Source of the DNA: Sorex araneus
Lineage: Eukaryota; Chordata; Mammalia; Eulipotyphla; Soricidae
Direction: 5' to 3'
Length of the DNA: 64,000 bases
NCBI RefSeq assembly: GCF_027595985.1
Contig: NC_073306.1
Span: forward strand, 78,511,977-78,575,976
The notes under the pieces were generated by a model that ran no database searches, was not told the origin of the DNA, and saw only the letters and a program-made list of their open reading frames with translations. Shown here one piece after another: positions 1 to 11,459 of this stretch. The first letter of the stretch is position 1, and every line of letters starts with the position of its first letter. Position numbers and translations under genes: made by a program.

Positions 1-1411
1 GTGATTAAGAGAATGAAGAACCTCCAAATCCAGGCACATCTTTTCGATTTCACCATTCTTCCTGCACTAACATATGCCTCAGAGACCTGGGTCCTACACA
101 AACAGGATGAGAACGCTATTAGGGTATCCCAAAGAGGAGTCGAAAGAGGTACTACATGATACTAGGAGTATCATGTCTCACTCAAGTGAGAGAAGGAATC
201 TGGAGTTCTGACCTCCGTCGACGGTCAAGAATCAGGGATGCAGCAAGTACTTGCACCATGTCTTTAGACTGTGAACTAAGCCTTTGCCCCATCCCGGCCA
301 AGGAGGGGAAATATCCTTCTTCCTCGGTTTTTCTTCCCTTTGTGGGAAGAAGTGGCGTGTTGTTCGCCATATTATGGGACTTTTAAGCAGGTATGAACTT
401 GATGGCGCGGGAAAGAGAAAAAAATGTGTTTTGAAACAGCGAGACGCTTGGGCAGTCTCAGGCCGGGGCCGATACCGGCTCGTGCTCTGCCGAGATTCGA
501 CCCGGGTGGTCAGGCTTTTGCACGGCCACTTTGCTGCTGAATGACCAAGATCCAGAAGCCAGCTACACTAATTCTGGTCCCAGCAAGTGCTTGCAGCCAT
601 GTCTCTAAACTGTGAACTAATCCTCAGCCCCATGCTGCCCCAGGAAGGGAAATGATGCAATTTCCAACATAAACCTCCCTGGACTTAATTACTAAAATGC
701 AGGGATCCTAAACCGCGTGGCTGCGCGACTTCATATCTCTTCATTCTCATCAATGGAAAACTAATTATCAAATGCTTCCTTGTTAGTAGGGCCGTATTTT
801 TGGGGGGTAAACTCCAACAACAATAGTGAGTTGTGTGTTGAAACTCCAACAACAATAGTGAGTTTGGTGTTGAAATATGGAATGTAATCAAGGTAAAGAG
901 AAAATGAAGTGAAATTTATCAGTTATGCAGGCAGGGGTGGGGGTGGGAGGTGGGAGGTATACTGGGGTTTATTGGTGGTGGAATATGGGCACTGGTGAAA
1001 GGACGGGTGTTTGAACATTGTATAACTGAGACATAAGCCTGAGAACTTTGTAACTTTCCACATGGTGATTCAATAAAATAAACTTAAAAAAGAATCAGGG
1101 ACGCTGTCTCATTTGCCAAGGCATCAAAAATCAGATGGGCTGGTCATGTAATGCAATTCAGAGACGACTGCTGGACTAGAGCTGTTACCAACTGGATTCC
1201 ACGGGACGTCAGAAGACCTCGTGGCTGCCCACCAACTAGATGGTCAGATTTCTTCGTCAAATCCCTGAATGAACGATTTGAGGCTCTTCCTGTGTCTGGA
1301 GAAAGCAGATATCATTGAGCTGCACTAGCACATGACAGGGACAAATGGAGACATTACTGGAGCCTACTCGAGCAAATCGAAGATCAACGGGATGATAAGT
1401 GATAAGTAATA
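1..1411 (+). mobile_element. RTE-clade LINE (RTE1_Sar-like), 3' part, interrupted by a 849-bp insertion
   Basis: Frame 1 from the window edge reads like the C-terminal part of an RTE reverse transcriptase (segments ILPALTYASETWVL and QDENAIRVSQRGVERG). After the insertion at 242-1090 the same element resumes at about 1091 and runs to a short tandem tail of TGATAAG/TAATAAG units near 1397-1411. The coding text continues almost to the tail (segment WSLLEQIEDQRDD), so there is hardly any 3' UTR, as is typical of RTE elements. Several in-frame stops make it dead. The 5' end lies outside the window. It matches the copy at 30480-32260 on the other strand. The RTE1_Sar assignment rests on memory of that family. 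Confidence 0.88.
242..1090 (+). mobile_element. ORF-less L1-ended retroposon, copy A (nested in RTE)
   Basis: This 849-bp unit is flanked by 14-bp target-site duplications, agaatcagggatgc at 228-241 and agaatcagggacgc at 1091-1104, which are also continuous RTE sequence. It has no long ORF. Its 5' half holds two related leader modules (242-315 and 582-650) about 340 bp apart, plus a GC-rich stretch (about 390-540) like an L1 5' UTR. Its 3' half carries a G-rich run (about 936-960), the phrase gggcactggtgaaaggacgg, and an ending in gtgattcaataaaa plus an A-rich tail, as in the shrew L1s of this window. It is probably moved by L1 machinery. Copies B and C are at 43354-44042 and 45486-46299. Confidence 0.85.
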
Positions 1412-1432
1412 AGTTTAATTTAATATAATGGG

Positions 1433-1596
1433 AGGAGTGGGCTACACTCAAATTTGCCCAGGGTTTACTCCTAACTCTGTGCTCAGGGGTCATTCTTGGT
1501 GGTACTTGGAGGACCATGCAGTGCAGTGATCAAACCAGAGGTCAGTCATATGCAAGCAAGGGTCTTAACCCCTGTGCTATATGTCCAGTCCATTAG
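1433..1596 (-). mobile_element. SOR-type tRNA SINE, old
   Basis: The reverse complement matches the shrew SINE: a degenerate head and B box near 1530-1590, and the phrase tgctcaggggtcattcttgg on the plus strand. It is diverged, so it is an old copy. Confidence 0.8.
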
Positions 1597-1614
1597 CTGA
1601 GGTATGTTTGTTTG

Positions 1615-1770
1615 CTTTGCAGGCCATACTCAACAACACTCAGAGGTCACACCTACAGAGCTCAAGGGACTGAGCATATATATGTGGTGTCAGGTATGGA
1701 GTATTGGTCCCAGTCAGCTGTGTACAGCACAGGCACTTTATCCCCTGAAACTATCTCTCCAGCCCCTGCT
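1615..1770 (-). mobile_element. SOR-type tRNA SINE, old and diverged
   Basis: The plus strand ends in actatctctccagcccc, the reverse complement of the SINE head. The body is weakly conserved (cacactcagaggtcacacc-like segments). Confidence 0.65.
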
Positions 1771-2451
1771 GTTGCAGAGATGCAGACTCGGCTTCACGTC
1801 AGTCAGCAGTTTCTTCTAGCCAGGGCGACAGGCAGGCTACCCAGCTGTGCATCCTGCCTGCTGCCTCCCTCTGCCCTCTGACCTTCTTCACGCTGACTAA
1901 GGCACATGTCTTAGTGCTCCGGCTCTGTGATGGAGTGCAGCTGATCTGCACTCGACAGCTAGTGAAAAAGTTACCACCAATACTTCTGGACAAGAGAGGT
2001 GTCAGCAGAAGAGCAGCTGATAACTGATCTATTCCGAGAAAATGTGTTTATACTTGAAGCCTCAGTTTTATTCAGGTATGAAGAGAGAATGAGGAACTCA
2101 GGTCACCCAGATCATCCCAGACCCTTCCTCACTCCCAGCCCTGTAATGCATGCGTGTGTCATCATCATCTTGAGATCATTTCCTTTGCTTTCTTTTGGGG
2201 GGTGAGCTCACATGAAGACTATTCTTGTGGGGTTCTCGGGGTTCACTCTCAAAGGACCATGAGATGGCAGGGGTGGCCCCCGAGCCCTGCTGCAGAGCTC
2301 TGAGATTTATCTCTGAATTCAAACAGGTTAACTTTGAAAACCTTTTATGTCTCCCTTTGGAACACAAATTCAATGAAGAGAGGGATTTTTATCTGCGGGA
2401 TACAAGGAAACTTCGTAGAGGAATATCAAATGCCTAAAGGCAATAGAAATG
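1771..2451. other. Unique DNA, no feature recognised
   Basis: No exon, RNA gene or clear repeat was recognised. Positions about 2195-2290 vaguely resemble a very old minus-strand SINE, but too weakly to call. Confidence 0.6.
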
Positions 2452-2500
2452 AAGAGCAGGAAGCTTAAAAATTTTTTTTAATTAAAAAAAAAGAGCAGGA
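2452..2500. repeat. Direct repeat around an A/T-rich 29-bp insert
   Basis: The 10-mer aagagcagga occurs at 2452-2461 and 2491-2500. Between them is only a T/A-rich segment ending in seven As. It could be a retroposition event that left little more than a tail, or simple local duplication. Confidence 0.4.
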
Positions 2501-2565
2501 GCTCAGTAGGAAGCTTGCTACAGTGTGTATATGTGTGAGTGTGTGTGTCGAGGTGGCGGGTGGTT

Positions 2566-2890
2566 AGGACAGGGAAGGGACCTCGAAGACACGGATAGGG
2601 GGATGTGATCACTCTGGATGAGAACTGGGTACTGAAAGGAGGTAGAGTGATATGCATAATATCCTCTCAGGAACAGTATTGCAAACTACAGTGTTTAAAG
2701 GGAAAAAGTGCCTGCCAGAGATGCGGACTGGGGGGCAGGGCGGCAGGAGGGGAACTGGGGTCATTGGTGGTGGGAAGGGGACAATGGTGAAGGGACTGTT
2801 GCTTGAATATTTTATGCCTGAAACCCAATCATGAATAACTTTGTCATTCACAGTGATTCAATACAAAAGTGAAAATAATTTTTAAAAGTA
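2566..2890 (+). mobile_element. L1 3' UTR fragment
   Basis: Collinear with the 3' ends of other L1 copies here: gatcactctgg, the phrase for a cytoplasmic poly-G run (about 2725-2780), then gaagggactg, and cacagtgattcaatacaaaa before an A-rich tail. No ORF2 sequence remains. Confidence 0.8.
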
Positions 2891-3289
2891 AAAGGAGTCT
2901 ATCCAGTGGTGGTAACACAGCCCCCAAAAGGAGGAAAGAAGAAAAGGAAGAAATTTATTCCCTACTGAAGCTTGTGCCCTGGGGTTTTCTTCTCGGCCAG
3001 GGTGTCTGTGACTGTGATAGTGTGAGTGCTCTCCTCTGTCCCTGTCTCCATGGCTCGGTTTGCCCTGGTTTCGTATTGATTTCTGTATAAGTTCTGCTGC
3101 AGGTTTGCTGGGATGTCTGAGGGGAGAAGTACCATTTCCTCCTGCCCAGCCATCTTGGCTTGGTCTCCTCAAGTGTCTTACTGAAACGCTCCTTGGACCC
3201 TGAAAGAGAACCGAGAAGCACGGTCACGATGCGGCGTTGTTATACATCTTGATGCTCTGAGAGAACCAGTGTGAAATGACTCCTCTGAT
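2891..3289. other. Unique DNA, no confirmed feature
   Basis: A minus-strand 63-codon open frame (2962-3153) ends just before an AATAAA. I do not recognise the peptide and there is no poly(A) remnant, so it is not called as a gene or pseudogene. Confidence 0.5.
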
Positions 3290-3487
3290 TTTTTTTTTTT
3301 TTGCTCCTTTGTTTTCTCTTCTAAGTTTCGGTGGGAGTTGAAGGGCAGAGGGTGGTCACATCCAGCAAGTGTCCATAGCTTTCTCCCGGCTCTGTGCTCA
3401 GGATCACTTCTGGAGGTGCCCGAGATAGAGCTGGTATTGATCACCTGCGAGGAAAGCGCCTTCACCCCTGTGTTATCTGTCTGGCTA
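3290..3487 (-). mobile_element. SOR-type tRNA SINE with T-run (tail)
   Basis: A T-run at 3290-3303 is the A tail read on the plus strand. The body includes ctctgtgctcaggatcactt, and the degenerate head is at about 3465-3487. Confidence 0.75.
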
Positions 3488-3507
3488 TTGTCTTTATCTA
3501 ATTTTAT

Positions 3508-3645
3508 TTTTGAACCACACCTGGCAATGCTCAGGAGTCATTTTTGGCAGTGCTCAGGGGACAGCATAAGGTGATGGGGATCAAAAGGGGGTCAGCCAGA
3601 AAGCAAGGACCCCCCACCTTATACAGTCACTCTGCCCCCACCCCT
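3508..3645 (-). mobile_element. SOR-type tRNA SINE, old
   Basis: The plus strand reads ccacacctggcaatgctcag, then tcattcctggcagtgctcag-like text, and ends in a degenerate head near 3625-3645. It lies head-to-tail with the preceding SINE. Confidence 0.8.
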
Positions 3646-4084
3646 TGTCTGGTTTTTAATTTCAACTCCTGCATTCCCCTACTTGGAGGTCAAGTCAGGC
3701 TCCAGATAGGAAATAGTTGTTGAGTTGGCCTGGGGACAATTTGGGAATTCCAAGCAACTGCCTTGGTTCTGATTTTCCCAAAGGGAAGAAAGGGAAAACA
3801 GTGAGACAGTCTAGGCGGGTTGGCGTTTAGGGATGCTGTTACATAGACGGTGCTTGTGGCGTGTTGTGAAAGGTGCTCCCTGCAGGCCCCAGCCTTGGGC
3901 AACATGGTCATTCCTCAAGGCGAAAGCATCTGGAGCTGGCATGAGCAGGAGGCTGGATTTTAGCTCATCCCCATCCTCTCCTCCTTGCTCAGACATCTTC
4001 ACACAGGACAGAAAACTGCCCAAGAGTCCCTGGTGCCTGGAGTGTGAAACGGGTTTGGGGGTGTACACAACTATGAAAGACAAA
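3646..4084. other. Unique DNA, no feature recognised
   Basis: Moderately GC-rich. The open frames here show no recognisable protein and no splice-framed exon. Confidence 0.6.
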
Positions 4085-4200
4085 AGACAGGGCCAGGGAG
4101 ATTATACAGAGGCTGGGGTAGGGGGTCATTCAACGCATATGATCCCTGGGTTTAATCTCCACACTATGCGGTCTCCTGGGCATTGCCAGCTGTGCCCCTG
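4085..4200 (+). mobile_element. SOR-type tRNA SINE, old, partial
   Basis: Head-like text gccagggagattatacagag is followed by a B-box-like ggtttaatctcc and ggtctcctgggcattgcc. It is strongly diverged and its 3' limit is unclear. Confidence 0.6.
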
Positions 4201-4579
4201 GAGACCCTGCTGGGGAGACCCTGGGGAGTCCTCTGCAAGGCTCTGAACAGACCCCCATCCCTGGTCCTGGCACTGAACTGAAGGCCCAGTTGTCTAAGTA
4301 TTACAGGGAGTGGCCCTGTTGCCCCTGGGACACCACTAGGGAGGCCCCACCCCTGAAATAAGATAATAAATGCTTGAGCCTTACAGAATACTCCCCCTGG
4401 GATAAGACCCATTTCCTGTGTGGCAAGAGTTTGATCTGTAACTGGGTCTCACCTAGATCTGCTAAGCTATATCTTTGCCTCCATGCTGCCTGCCAGCCAG
4501 TCCTGCCCCAGGCTACTGGCATCAATACCTACACTAAGCTGAACCAGGAACACTTCGTTCATGGGTCTAAATGTTGTGT

Positions 4580-4735
4580 CAGTGGCCAAAGACATTGTAT
4601 AGATGTTAAGGCACATGCGTTGCACTTGAACCTCCCTGGTTTGATCCTGGCTCTGTCTATGGCTCTCTGAGCCCCACCAGGAATGAACTCTGAGTACAGT
4701 TATGTGGGACCCAAATTTTTCTTAAACAAAAGTAA
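4580..4735 (+). mobile_element. SOR-type tRNA SINE, old
   Basis: It has a degenerate B box (tggtttgatcctgg), followed by gagccccaccaggaatgaac and a tgagtacag segment typical of the SINE body. Confidence 0.6.
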
Positions 4736-5340
4736 AGGTTGCACAAGTAATCTAAAGTGCCATTTGGGGAAGAATACTGAGATAGGTGGCTATGAAACCA
4801 GCATTCTTGATATGAGGACTTAGTAAATTTAACTTGGTGAGGCTAAAACTATTTCTCAGAATACCCCTCTCTGCACACCTCCATTGGTGAGGCCCCAAAG
4901 ATATTCTTCATGATATTCGAAGGAAAGAAAGGAAGAAAGCTCTTTTAGATCAAACATGCTGTGACTAAACTACTGGCTCAGCACACTCCCCTCTGGCTTT
5001 GCTATTCTTATCTCCCAGAGCTCTCCATCTCAGAGAAGATGCTGCTACAGGCTTCCTTTCCACCCCTCCTTGCTGAAAATGCTTACATCTTTGCTGACAG
5101 CTAGTGGACCAATCCTATTCTGAGCCTCCCTCCTTTTTCAGGTGAAATACCAGTATTTCTCAGGGTTTAGAGCCATGGAGTTTTTACCCAAAGACAAGTG
5201 TGTAAGGAGAGTTTGTGGGCACCAAACCGGGATGGTAAAGGAGATATTTAGGAAGAATAATATCCTCTATTGAAATTTATAATAAAAGTGATTGTTTATG
5301 ACCTTGTTAATAGATATCCAAAACTCTCAAAAAGGTCTTC
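4736..5340. other. Unique DNA, no feature recognised
   Basis: AT-rich sequence, with no repeat or exon that I can support. Confidence 0.55.
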
Positions 5341-5670
5341 ATTGTTCAAAACACACAGCAGAAACACCATCTGCACTTCTATGCCCATTACAACACTACT
5401 CACAATAGCCGGAATCTGGAAACAATTCAAATGTCCGAGAACAGACAACTGGATAGAGATACTATGGTACATCACATGGTGGAATACTGCACACCTGTTA
5501 GGGAAAATGAAGTCATGAGATTTGCTTATAAATGAGCATGTAGAATATCATGATGAGTGAAATGAATCAGAAGAAGAGGGACAAATATGGAATGACTGCA
5601 CTCATTTGTGGGATATTAAAAAGATAGTATGAGACTAATATCCAATGCCAGGAAATATAGGGACCAGACA
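5341..5670 (+). mobile_element. L1 fragment (end of ORF2 and start of 3' UTR)
   Basis: The text matches the ORF2 C-terminal region of the neighbouring L1 (cacaatagccggaatctgg, actggatagagatactatgg, gaatcagaagaagagggac). It stops abruptly near 5670, where the next L1 fragment begins at an earlier point of the element, so the two overlap in content. Confidence 0.85.
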
Positions 5671-6809
5671 CGTCCAAATGAACAAGAACAAACAGTGCTG
5701 GAGTGCATGTGGGAAGAAAGGGAACGCTCATTCATTGCTGGTGGTAATGCTGACTGGCCCAGCCTTTTTGGAAAACAATATGGACATTCCTCAAAAAAAA
5801 AAAAACAGATATTGAGGGCTAGAGCGATAGCACAGTTGGTAGGGCATTTGCCTTGCACACGTCCAACCCAGGTTCAAATCCCAGCATCCCATATGGTCCC
5901 CTGAGCACCGCCAAGGGTAATTCCTGAATGCAGAGCCAAAAGTAACCCCTGTGAATTGCCAGGTGTGACCCAAAAGCAAAAAAAAAACCAAAAAAATACA
6001 GATATTGAGCTCCCATTTGACCCAGTAATACCACTTCTGGGAATATAGCCCAGGGGTTCAAAATTACACAGCAGAAATGTCATCTGCACCTCTGTGTTCA
6101 TTGCAGCACTATTCATGATAGCCAGAATCTGGAAACAATCTGAGTGCCCAAGAACAGACAACTATATAAAGAAACTATGGTACATCTACAAAATGGAATA
6201 TTACACAGCTGTTAGAAAAAAATTAGGTCATGAAATTTTCTTATAAATGGATGGACTTGAGAGAATATCATGCTGAGTAAAGTGAGTCAGAAGGAAAAGA
6301 AACAGATATAGAATAAATGTATTCATTTGTGGGATCTAAAAAATATGAAACAAATATCCAAGTCCAGGGAAAATAAGCCAGGAGGACTAGTCAACAGTTA
6401 GAAATTACCACAAGAGTTTTGGGCAGGGAGGAGGGTAGTAAGACAGAGGAGGGTTCATTATGACAATATTAGTTGGAAATGATCACTCTGGAAAAGAGCT
6501 GGCAAAGAGATATACATGATAACCTTTCAGCATCAGTATTACTAACCATAATGCTGAAAATAAGAGAGAGAAAGAAAAAGAGAGGGAGAAAAGAGAGGTG
6601 CCTGTCATAGAGGCAGGCTGAGGTGGGGCATGGTGTGAGGGGGAGCGAGGGGGGAAGGGTGAGGGGGAGGAAAACTGGGGACATTGATGCTGGGAAATTA
6701 CACTGGTGGAGGGATGAGTATTGGAACATTGTATGACTGAAACCCAATAATGAACAGCTTTGTAATGCTCTATCTCACAGTGATTCAATAAAATTAAAAT
6801 GAAAAAAAA
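5671..6809 (+). mobile_element. L1 3' end (ORF2 C-terminus and 3' UTR) with nested SINE
   Basis: It starts in ORF2 (gtgggaagaaagggaacgc), is interrupted by a SINE at 5817-5997, and resumes with gagctcccatttgacccag. It then runs through the 3' UTR with a G-rich run (about 6620-6675) and ends in cagtgattcaataaaa and an A-rich tail at about 6800. It is 5'-truncated and has lost its reading frame. Confidence 0.9.
5817..5997 (+). mobile_element. SOR tRNA SINE with target-site duplication
   Basis: It has an A box within gatagcacagttggtagg, a B box in ggttcaaatccc and an A-rich tail. It is flanked by acagatattgag at 5805-5816 and 5998-6009, so it inserted into an existing L1. Confidence 0.96.
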
Positions 6810-6810
6810 A

Positions 6811-7055
6811 CTCAAACAGGGCCCAGAAGGGCTTCTCAATGGTTGGAAGCTCGGCACAAGTGTATGGGAGGGAAAGGGAAGTTAGGATAGAAAAGGGACC
6901 AGTATGACAATGATAGTTGGAAATGGTCAAATGGTTATTCTGGACAAGAACTTAATGTTGAAAGTAGGTAAGGAATATACATGATAACCTTTCTGTATCT
7001 GTATTGCAAACCATAATGCCCAAAAGGGGTGTGTGTGTTTGTGTTTGTGTGTGTA

Positions 7056-7103
<48 letters not shown>

Positions 7104-7150
7104 AAAGTTCCTGCAATAGAGGCAGGGGGCAGGGCAGAAGGGAAACTGGA
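6811..7150 (+). mobile_element. L1 3' UTR fragment with GT/GA microsatellite
   Basis: It repeats the L1 3' UTR text (gacaatgatagttggaaatg, tattgcaaaccataatgcc), then holds a GT-to-GA simple repeat at 7029-7103, where the other copies have a short GAGA stretch. It ends before the usual gtgattcaataaa terminus. Confidence 0.8.
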
Positions 7151-7187
7151 ATGAATGATTAATTAATTAAAATTATTTTCTGTTTTT

Positions 7188-7325
7188 TTAAACATTTGGA
7201 CCACACCCAGTCATGATGAGGGCTCACAGGTCAGTGCTTGGTGACCATGTAGTACTGGGAATGAACCTGGTGCTCCTGTGTGCAAAGCATGTGCTTCAGG
7301 TCTTTGCGCCATCTCCTGGCCTAAA
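7188..7325 (-). mobile_element. SOR-type tRNA SINE, old
   Basis: The plus strand reads ttggaccacacccagtcatg, with further body segments, and ends with ccatctcctggcct, the reverse of a degenerate head. Confidence 0.75.
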
Positions 7326-8821
7326 TCCCTTTCCACTTTTAGTCTGGAATGTGGACTGTTCAGACAAGGAGCCCCTCTCTGCTCCCTGAATTTTCCCATC
7401 AGGCTGTGTTCTCCCTGCTCTAAGCAACTCTCTCCTTTTTTATCCTGTATATTATCACCTCGCCTTCCCACTATCCCGCCAAAAATGAAGGGGTAAAGTC
7501 ACCCTAGGACAGCTTGACACAGCAAAGCTGCCTCTTCCAAATCCCAGAATGTCATGTTGAGCTAGTTGAGAAACAGTGTCATAAACTGCATTGGTTTTTC
7601 CAAAGTCAGACTCATGTGGGGAAAAAATATTGAGCATTTGACTCATTTGCTGACATTTGGACAGTTAAATAAGGGAGGAGGAGAAGATAAAGAATAAAGG
7701 AATGAATGAGTTGTTTCTTTTTTACCCTTATATCTCTGGTTCAAGTGCCAAGATCCATGGATCTTGTAATACAGTCAACTATAGTTATGGGCCCTTCTCC
7801 AAATGAAGAAGCCAGAGATTGACAAAACAAATGGCACAATGGGTCCATCATACTCTAATGGATGCTGAGAAAGGGACATTCTACAGCCACCCACAAGTTT
7901 CCTGGTACTGCTGCTGGCATTACAAACTCCTGGCTTCTTCAAAGTATCATCAGAGAAAGCCAGCCTTTAAAAGAAACAAAATCCAAGGTCACTTTCTTCC
8001 ACATAAAGAGATTATTTTCTCAGCTGCCAAAATTCATTTTTCTAATGTACTCTTGCCCAAGAGCTTCAGGCTGGCATGCTGGGCAGAGCCAATTGGGGTA
8101 ATTCCATTCTCACAACCAAATTTCCCCCCGAGGAGTTCGAAGAGGACATTATCCTTCACTGCTTCAACTAGCCTCTTAATCAAAGCAATGCTTTTTCTCC
8201 CCAGAGAATGACGGGATGATGGAAAAAGATTTTTAAAAGGGGGTTAAGCATTTAGTGATTAGACTTTCCATTGTATGAATTTAGTAAAGTTATTTGGATA
8301 TCATGCCTAGATTTATTTATTTAACAAATGGTAATTTAAGTACATGTCAGGTAACTAAAGTACATTCTATTCTCAACAATGCAGAGGTAGCAAAACACAA
8401 GACAAGCTTCTGCCTTCAATAAGTAACTGTTAAAGTTGTACGTAAGATTGGAGAGAATGGCAGAATCAGACCATGTAGGTCATGACAGGGAGCTTGGCTA
8501 CTATCGTCATGCCTTGCCTGAGGATGCTGTCAACAATGAGCTGACTGCTTGTCAACACTGCTCCTGAAGTTCTTATTGCCTAGTAATGCCATGGGAGACA
8601 TTGCCAGGGCGCTACTGGAGCAACAGCATGGAGCGGATGATGGGGTTCTGATGACCCTCTCCTAAACTCCTGTGCTGGCAATGCAGAAGTAGTCCTTTGG
8701 AGTTGTTTGGAGAATAAATACACTGTGACAACAACCACACAATGGTGAAGGCACCTAACAATCCAGTTTTCAGAATGTATCTCTGTCCTTTCTACTGGAA
8801 TGGAATCATTCTATTTGTTCA
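7326..8821. other. Mostly unique DNA
   Basis: No exon was recognised. Positions about 8300-8440 have the flavour of an ancient mammalian interspersed repeat (atttaacaaatggtaattt and onward), but the family cannot be named with confidence. Confidence 0.55.
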
Positions 8822-9395
<574 letters not shown>

Positions 9396-10912
9396 GGAAT
9401 TGAGTTCTTCTGGGAGTCAGCTAAGCTATGACCCTATTCTACTTGGTCTATGTCTTAAATGGCACCAAATCTTGGTCAACTCAAAGGGTTATGAAGCCAA
9501 GCTGTGATTTGACCACGAGTCGACAACATGGTCTGTTCCAAAGGATGGCTGCCTCCCTATATCCCACTAGCCAGCCGTGATTCACAGGCTCCCTTTGATC
9601 ATATGGAACAGTGACAACAGACGATTAGTGAAAAAGCATTTGTCCAATTCCATGCTCCAAAAGCTGTTCATGCTCTGCTGAAGAGACTTCATGGCACACA
9701 CGAAGATCAAAAGGCCCTATACATATATATGACATTATTCAATGGTGTCATTTTGGGGAACACTGTACCATTGATAAAGAATTATTGAAGTTGTTTTATT
9801 TCCCACACTATAATATGGAAAATATGAAAGTCATAGAATATGAGACTAGGTCAGCATTAGTGCTCACCAAATCTAGCTTCTTACCTGACATAGGATTAAT
9901 TTCATGCAACCCAGAGGGGAACCCTCTGGTCTTCTACCACCTCTAATGAGTGGCAGTTCAATTGTTCAGTTAGCTATCGAATGGTGTGGACTGTGCCACC
10001 TATTGCACAAAGTAATGGTCTGAAGGGCCAAAGGGCACATAAGAAATGGGTTTTCTTAGACGAGTTCATTGCAACCTGGATACAAAGATCATCAAACCAG
10101 TTTGCAAATCTCAGGGGCAAGAACAGAGCTGAAAGGACACTGAGTTCAACAGGAAGATATCCAGGATGTCCATGAATCAGGAAAGCAGAACAGGTGAGTT
10201 GGAGGTGAGGAGATGTGGAGAAACTCCAAAGAGTATGTGTAGTATCTCATGATGGAATTTTTAAAAGCTTATTTCCTTTCCTTTGTTGTAATTTCAATGA
10301 CTGCAGCTCACAAGTACCTAACTACAGTGCTCCCAGAAGTTCAGTCACTTAGGTGTGGTGCTTGCACACACCTGCTTCTGTAATTTCAGTGCTCCCCACA
10401 TTTTGGTTGCAACACTCACCAGAGTACATTCTTTGCTGGCATTGGAAATCCCAAAGAGCAGTGGTACTGGGATTTCACTGGCCCATGTTGGGCAGTGCCC
10501 AGAGTGGCCTCATCCAGACTTAAGCTTGCAACTCCACTGCACTATCCCAGGCCTTCAGGGTGGAATTTTTTAATACAATTCTCCAGCAAAGTTGCAGATG
10601 CTGCTAAGTGTTTTAGAGGGTCTAGAAGGGAACTTAAATCCTGGTTCTGTCCAATAAATATTGTCTCATCGATGAAATGATCCATCATTGTTTCTTTATT
10701 CAGCAGTGCCAACCATCAGACAAGTTTCTGTGCCTCTTCCCTCTGGCCATGGCTCTGTATTCTCATGACACGCAGAAGAGATGGGATTTATTTTTCTCAT
10801 GGCAATCATTCAAATAATTAAAAACAGCTCCCATGTCACCATTAAAACGTTCTTGTTCTGGCCTACACAACCTCAAATTATTTCAACGATTCTCAGATGT
10901 TATGATTTTCAG
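9396..10912. other. Unique DNA, no feature recognised
   Basis: About 1.5 kb without a recognisable repeat, exon or RNA gene. Confidence 0.6.
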
Positions 10913-10922
10913 ACTTTTGGTG

Positions 10923-11018
10923 GCTGGGGATGTAGTTCAGCAGGAGAGCACTTTCCCTACATGCAGGAGAACTGGGTTCAATCACTAGGATTGTAAAAAA
11001 AAAAAATTTAAATTTAAA
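10923..11018 (+). mobile_element. ID-like tRNA-Ala-derived retroposon
   Basis: About 65 bp resemble a tRNA-Ala-type ID element: gctggggatgtagttcagca (A box region) and a B-box-like gggttcaatcac. A short A-rich tail follows directly. It lacks the SOR body. Near-direct repeats acttttggtg (10913-10922) and actttggtg (11019-11027) look like a target-site duplication with one base lost. Confidence 0.7.
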
Positions 11019-11068
11019 ACTTTGGTGTTGAAAGGGGTTTCATAAATTCAAGTTGAATTTAAATTCAA

Positions 11069-11250
11069 GAGCCAGAGAGATAGCACAGTAGGTAAGGTGC
11101 TTGTCTTACACACCACTGACCCAGGTTCAATCCCTGGCACCACATATAGTCCCCCTGAGCCCTTCTATGAGTGATTCCTGAGAACAGAGACAGGAGTAAG
11201 CCCTGAGAATTGACTGACACTCCCCCCACACACAAAAAAAATACTACACC
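11069..11250 (+). mobile_element. SOR-type tRNA SINE
   Basis: Head gccagagagatagcacagta, B box caggttcaatccc, body and A-rich tail. Flanking aaattcaag on both sides is a likely target-site duplication. Confidence 0.9.
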
Positions 11251-11266
11251 AGAAATTCAAGTTGAG

Positions 11267-11278
11267 AGATCTTTTCCC

Positions 11279-11333
<55 letters not shown>

Positions 11334-11395
11334 CGCCCCCAGGAGGAAGTTGAGGTCGAGAGAGGTGAAGTTAAAATAGGGACTAGATCTTTTCC

Positions 11396-11459
<64 letters not shown>

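Noticed and set aside
242-1090. LTR or endogenous retrovirus interpretation of the ORF-less elements
   Set aside because: TSDs are 11-14 bp and variable, the 3' end is A-rich with an L1-like terminus, and there is no TG...CA structure.
2962-3153. Minus-strand 63-codon frame ending close to AATAAA
   Set aside because: Peptide not recognised, no poly(A) remnant downstream and no supporting structure.
11281-11457. CRISPR-like repeat-spacer pattern
   Set aside because: Only two units, each a CA microsatellite; clearly mammalian DNA.
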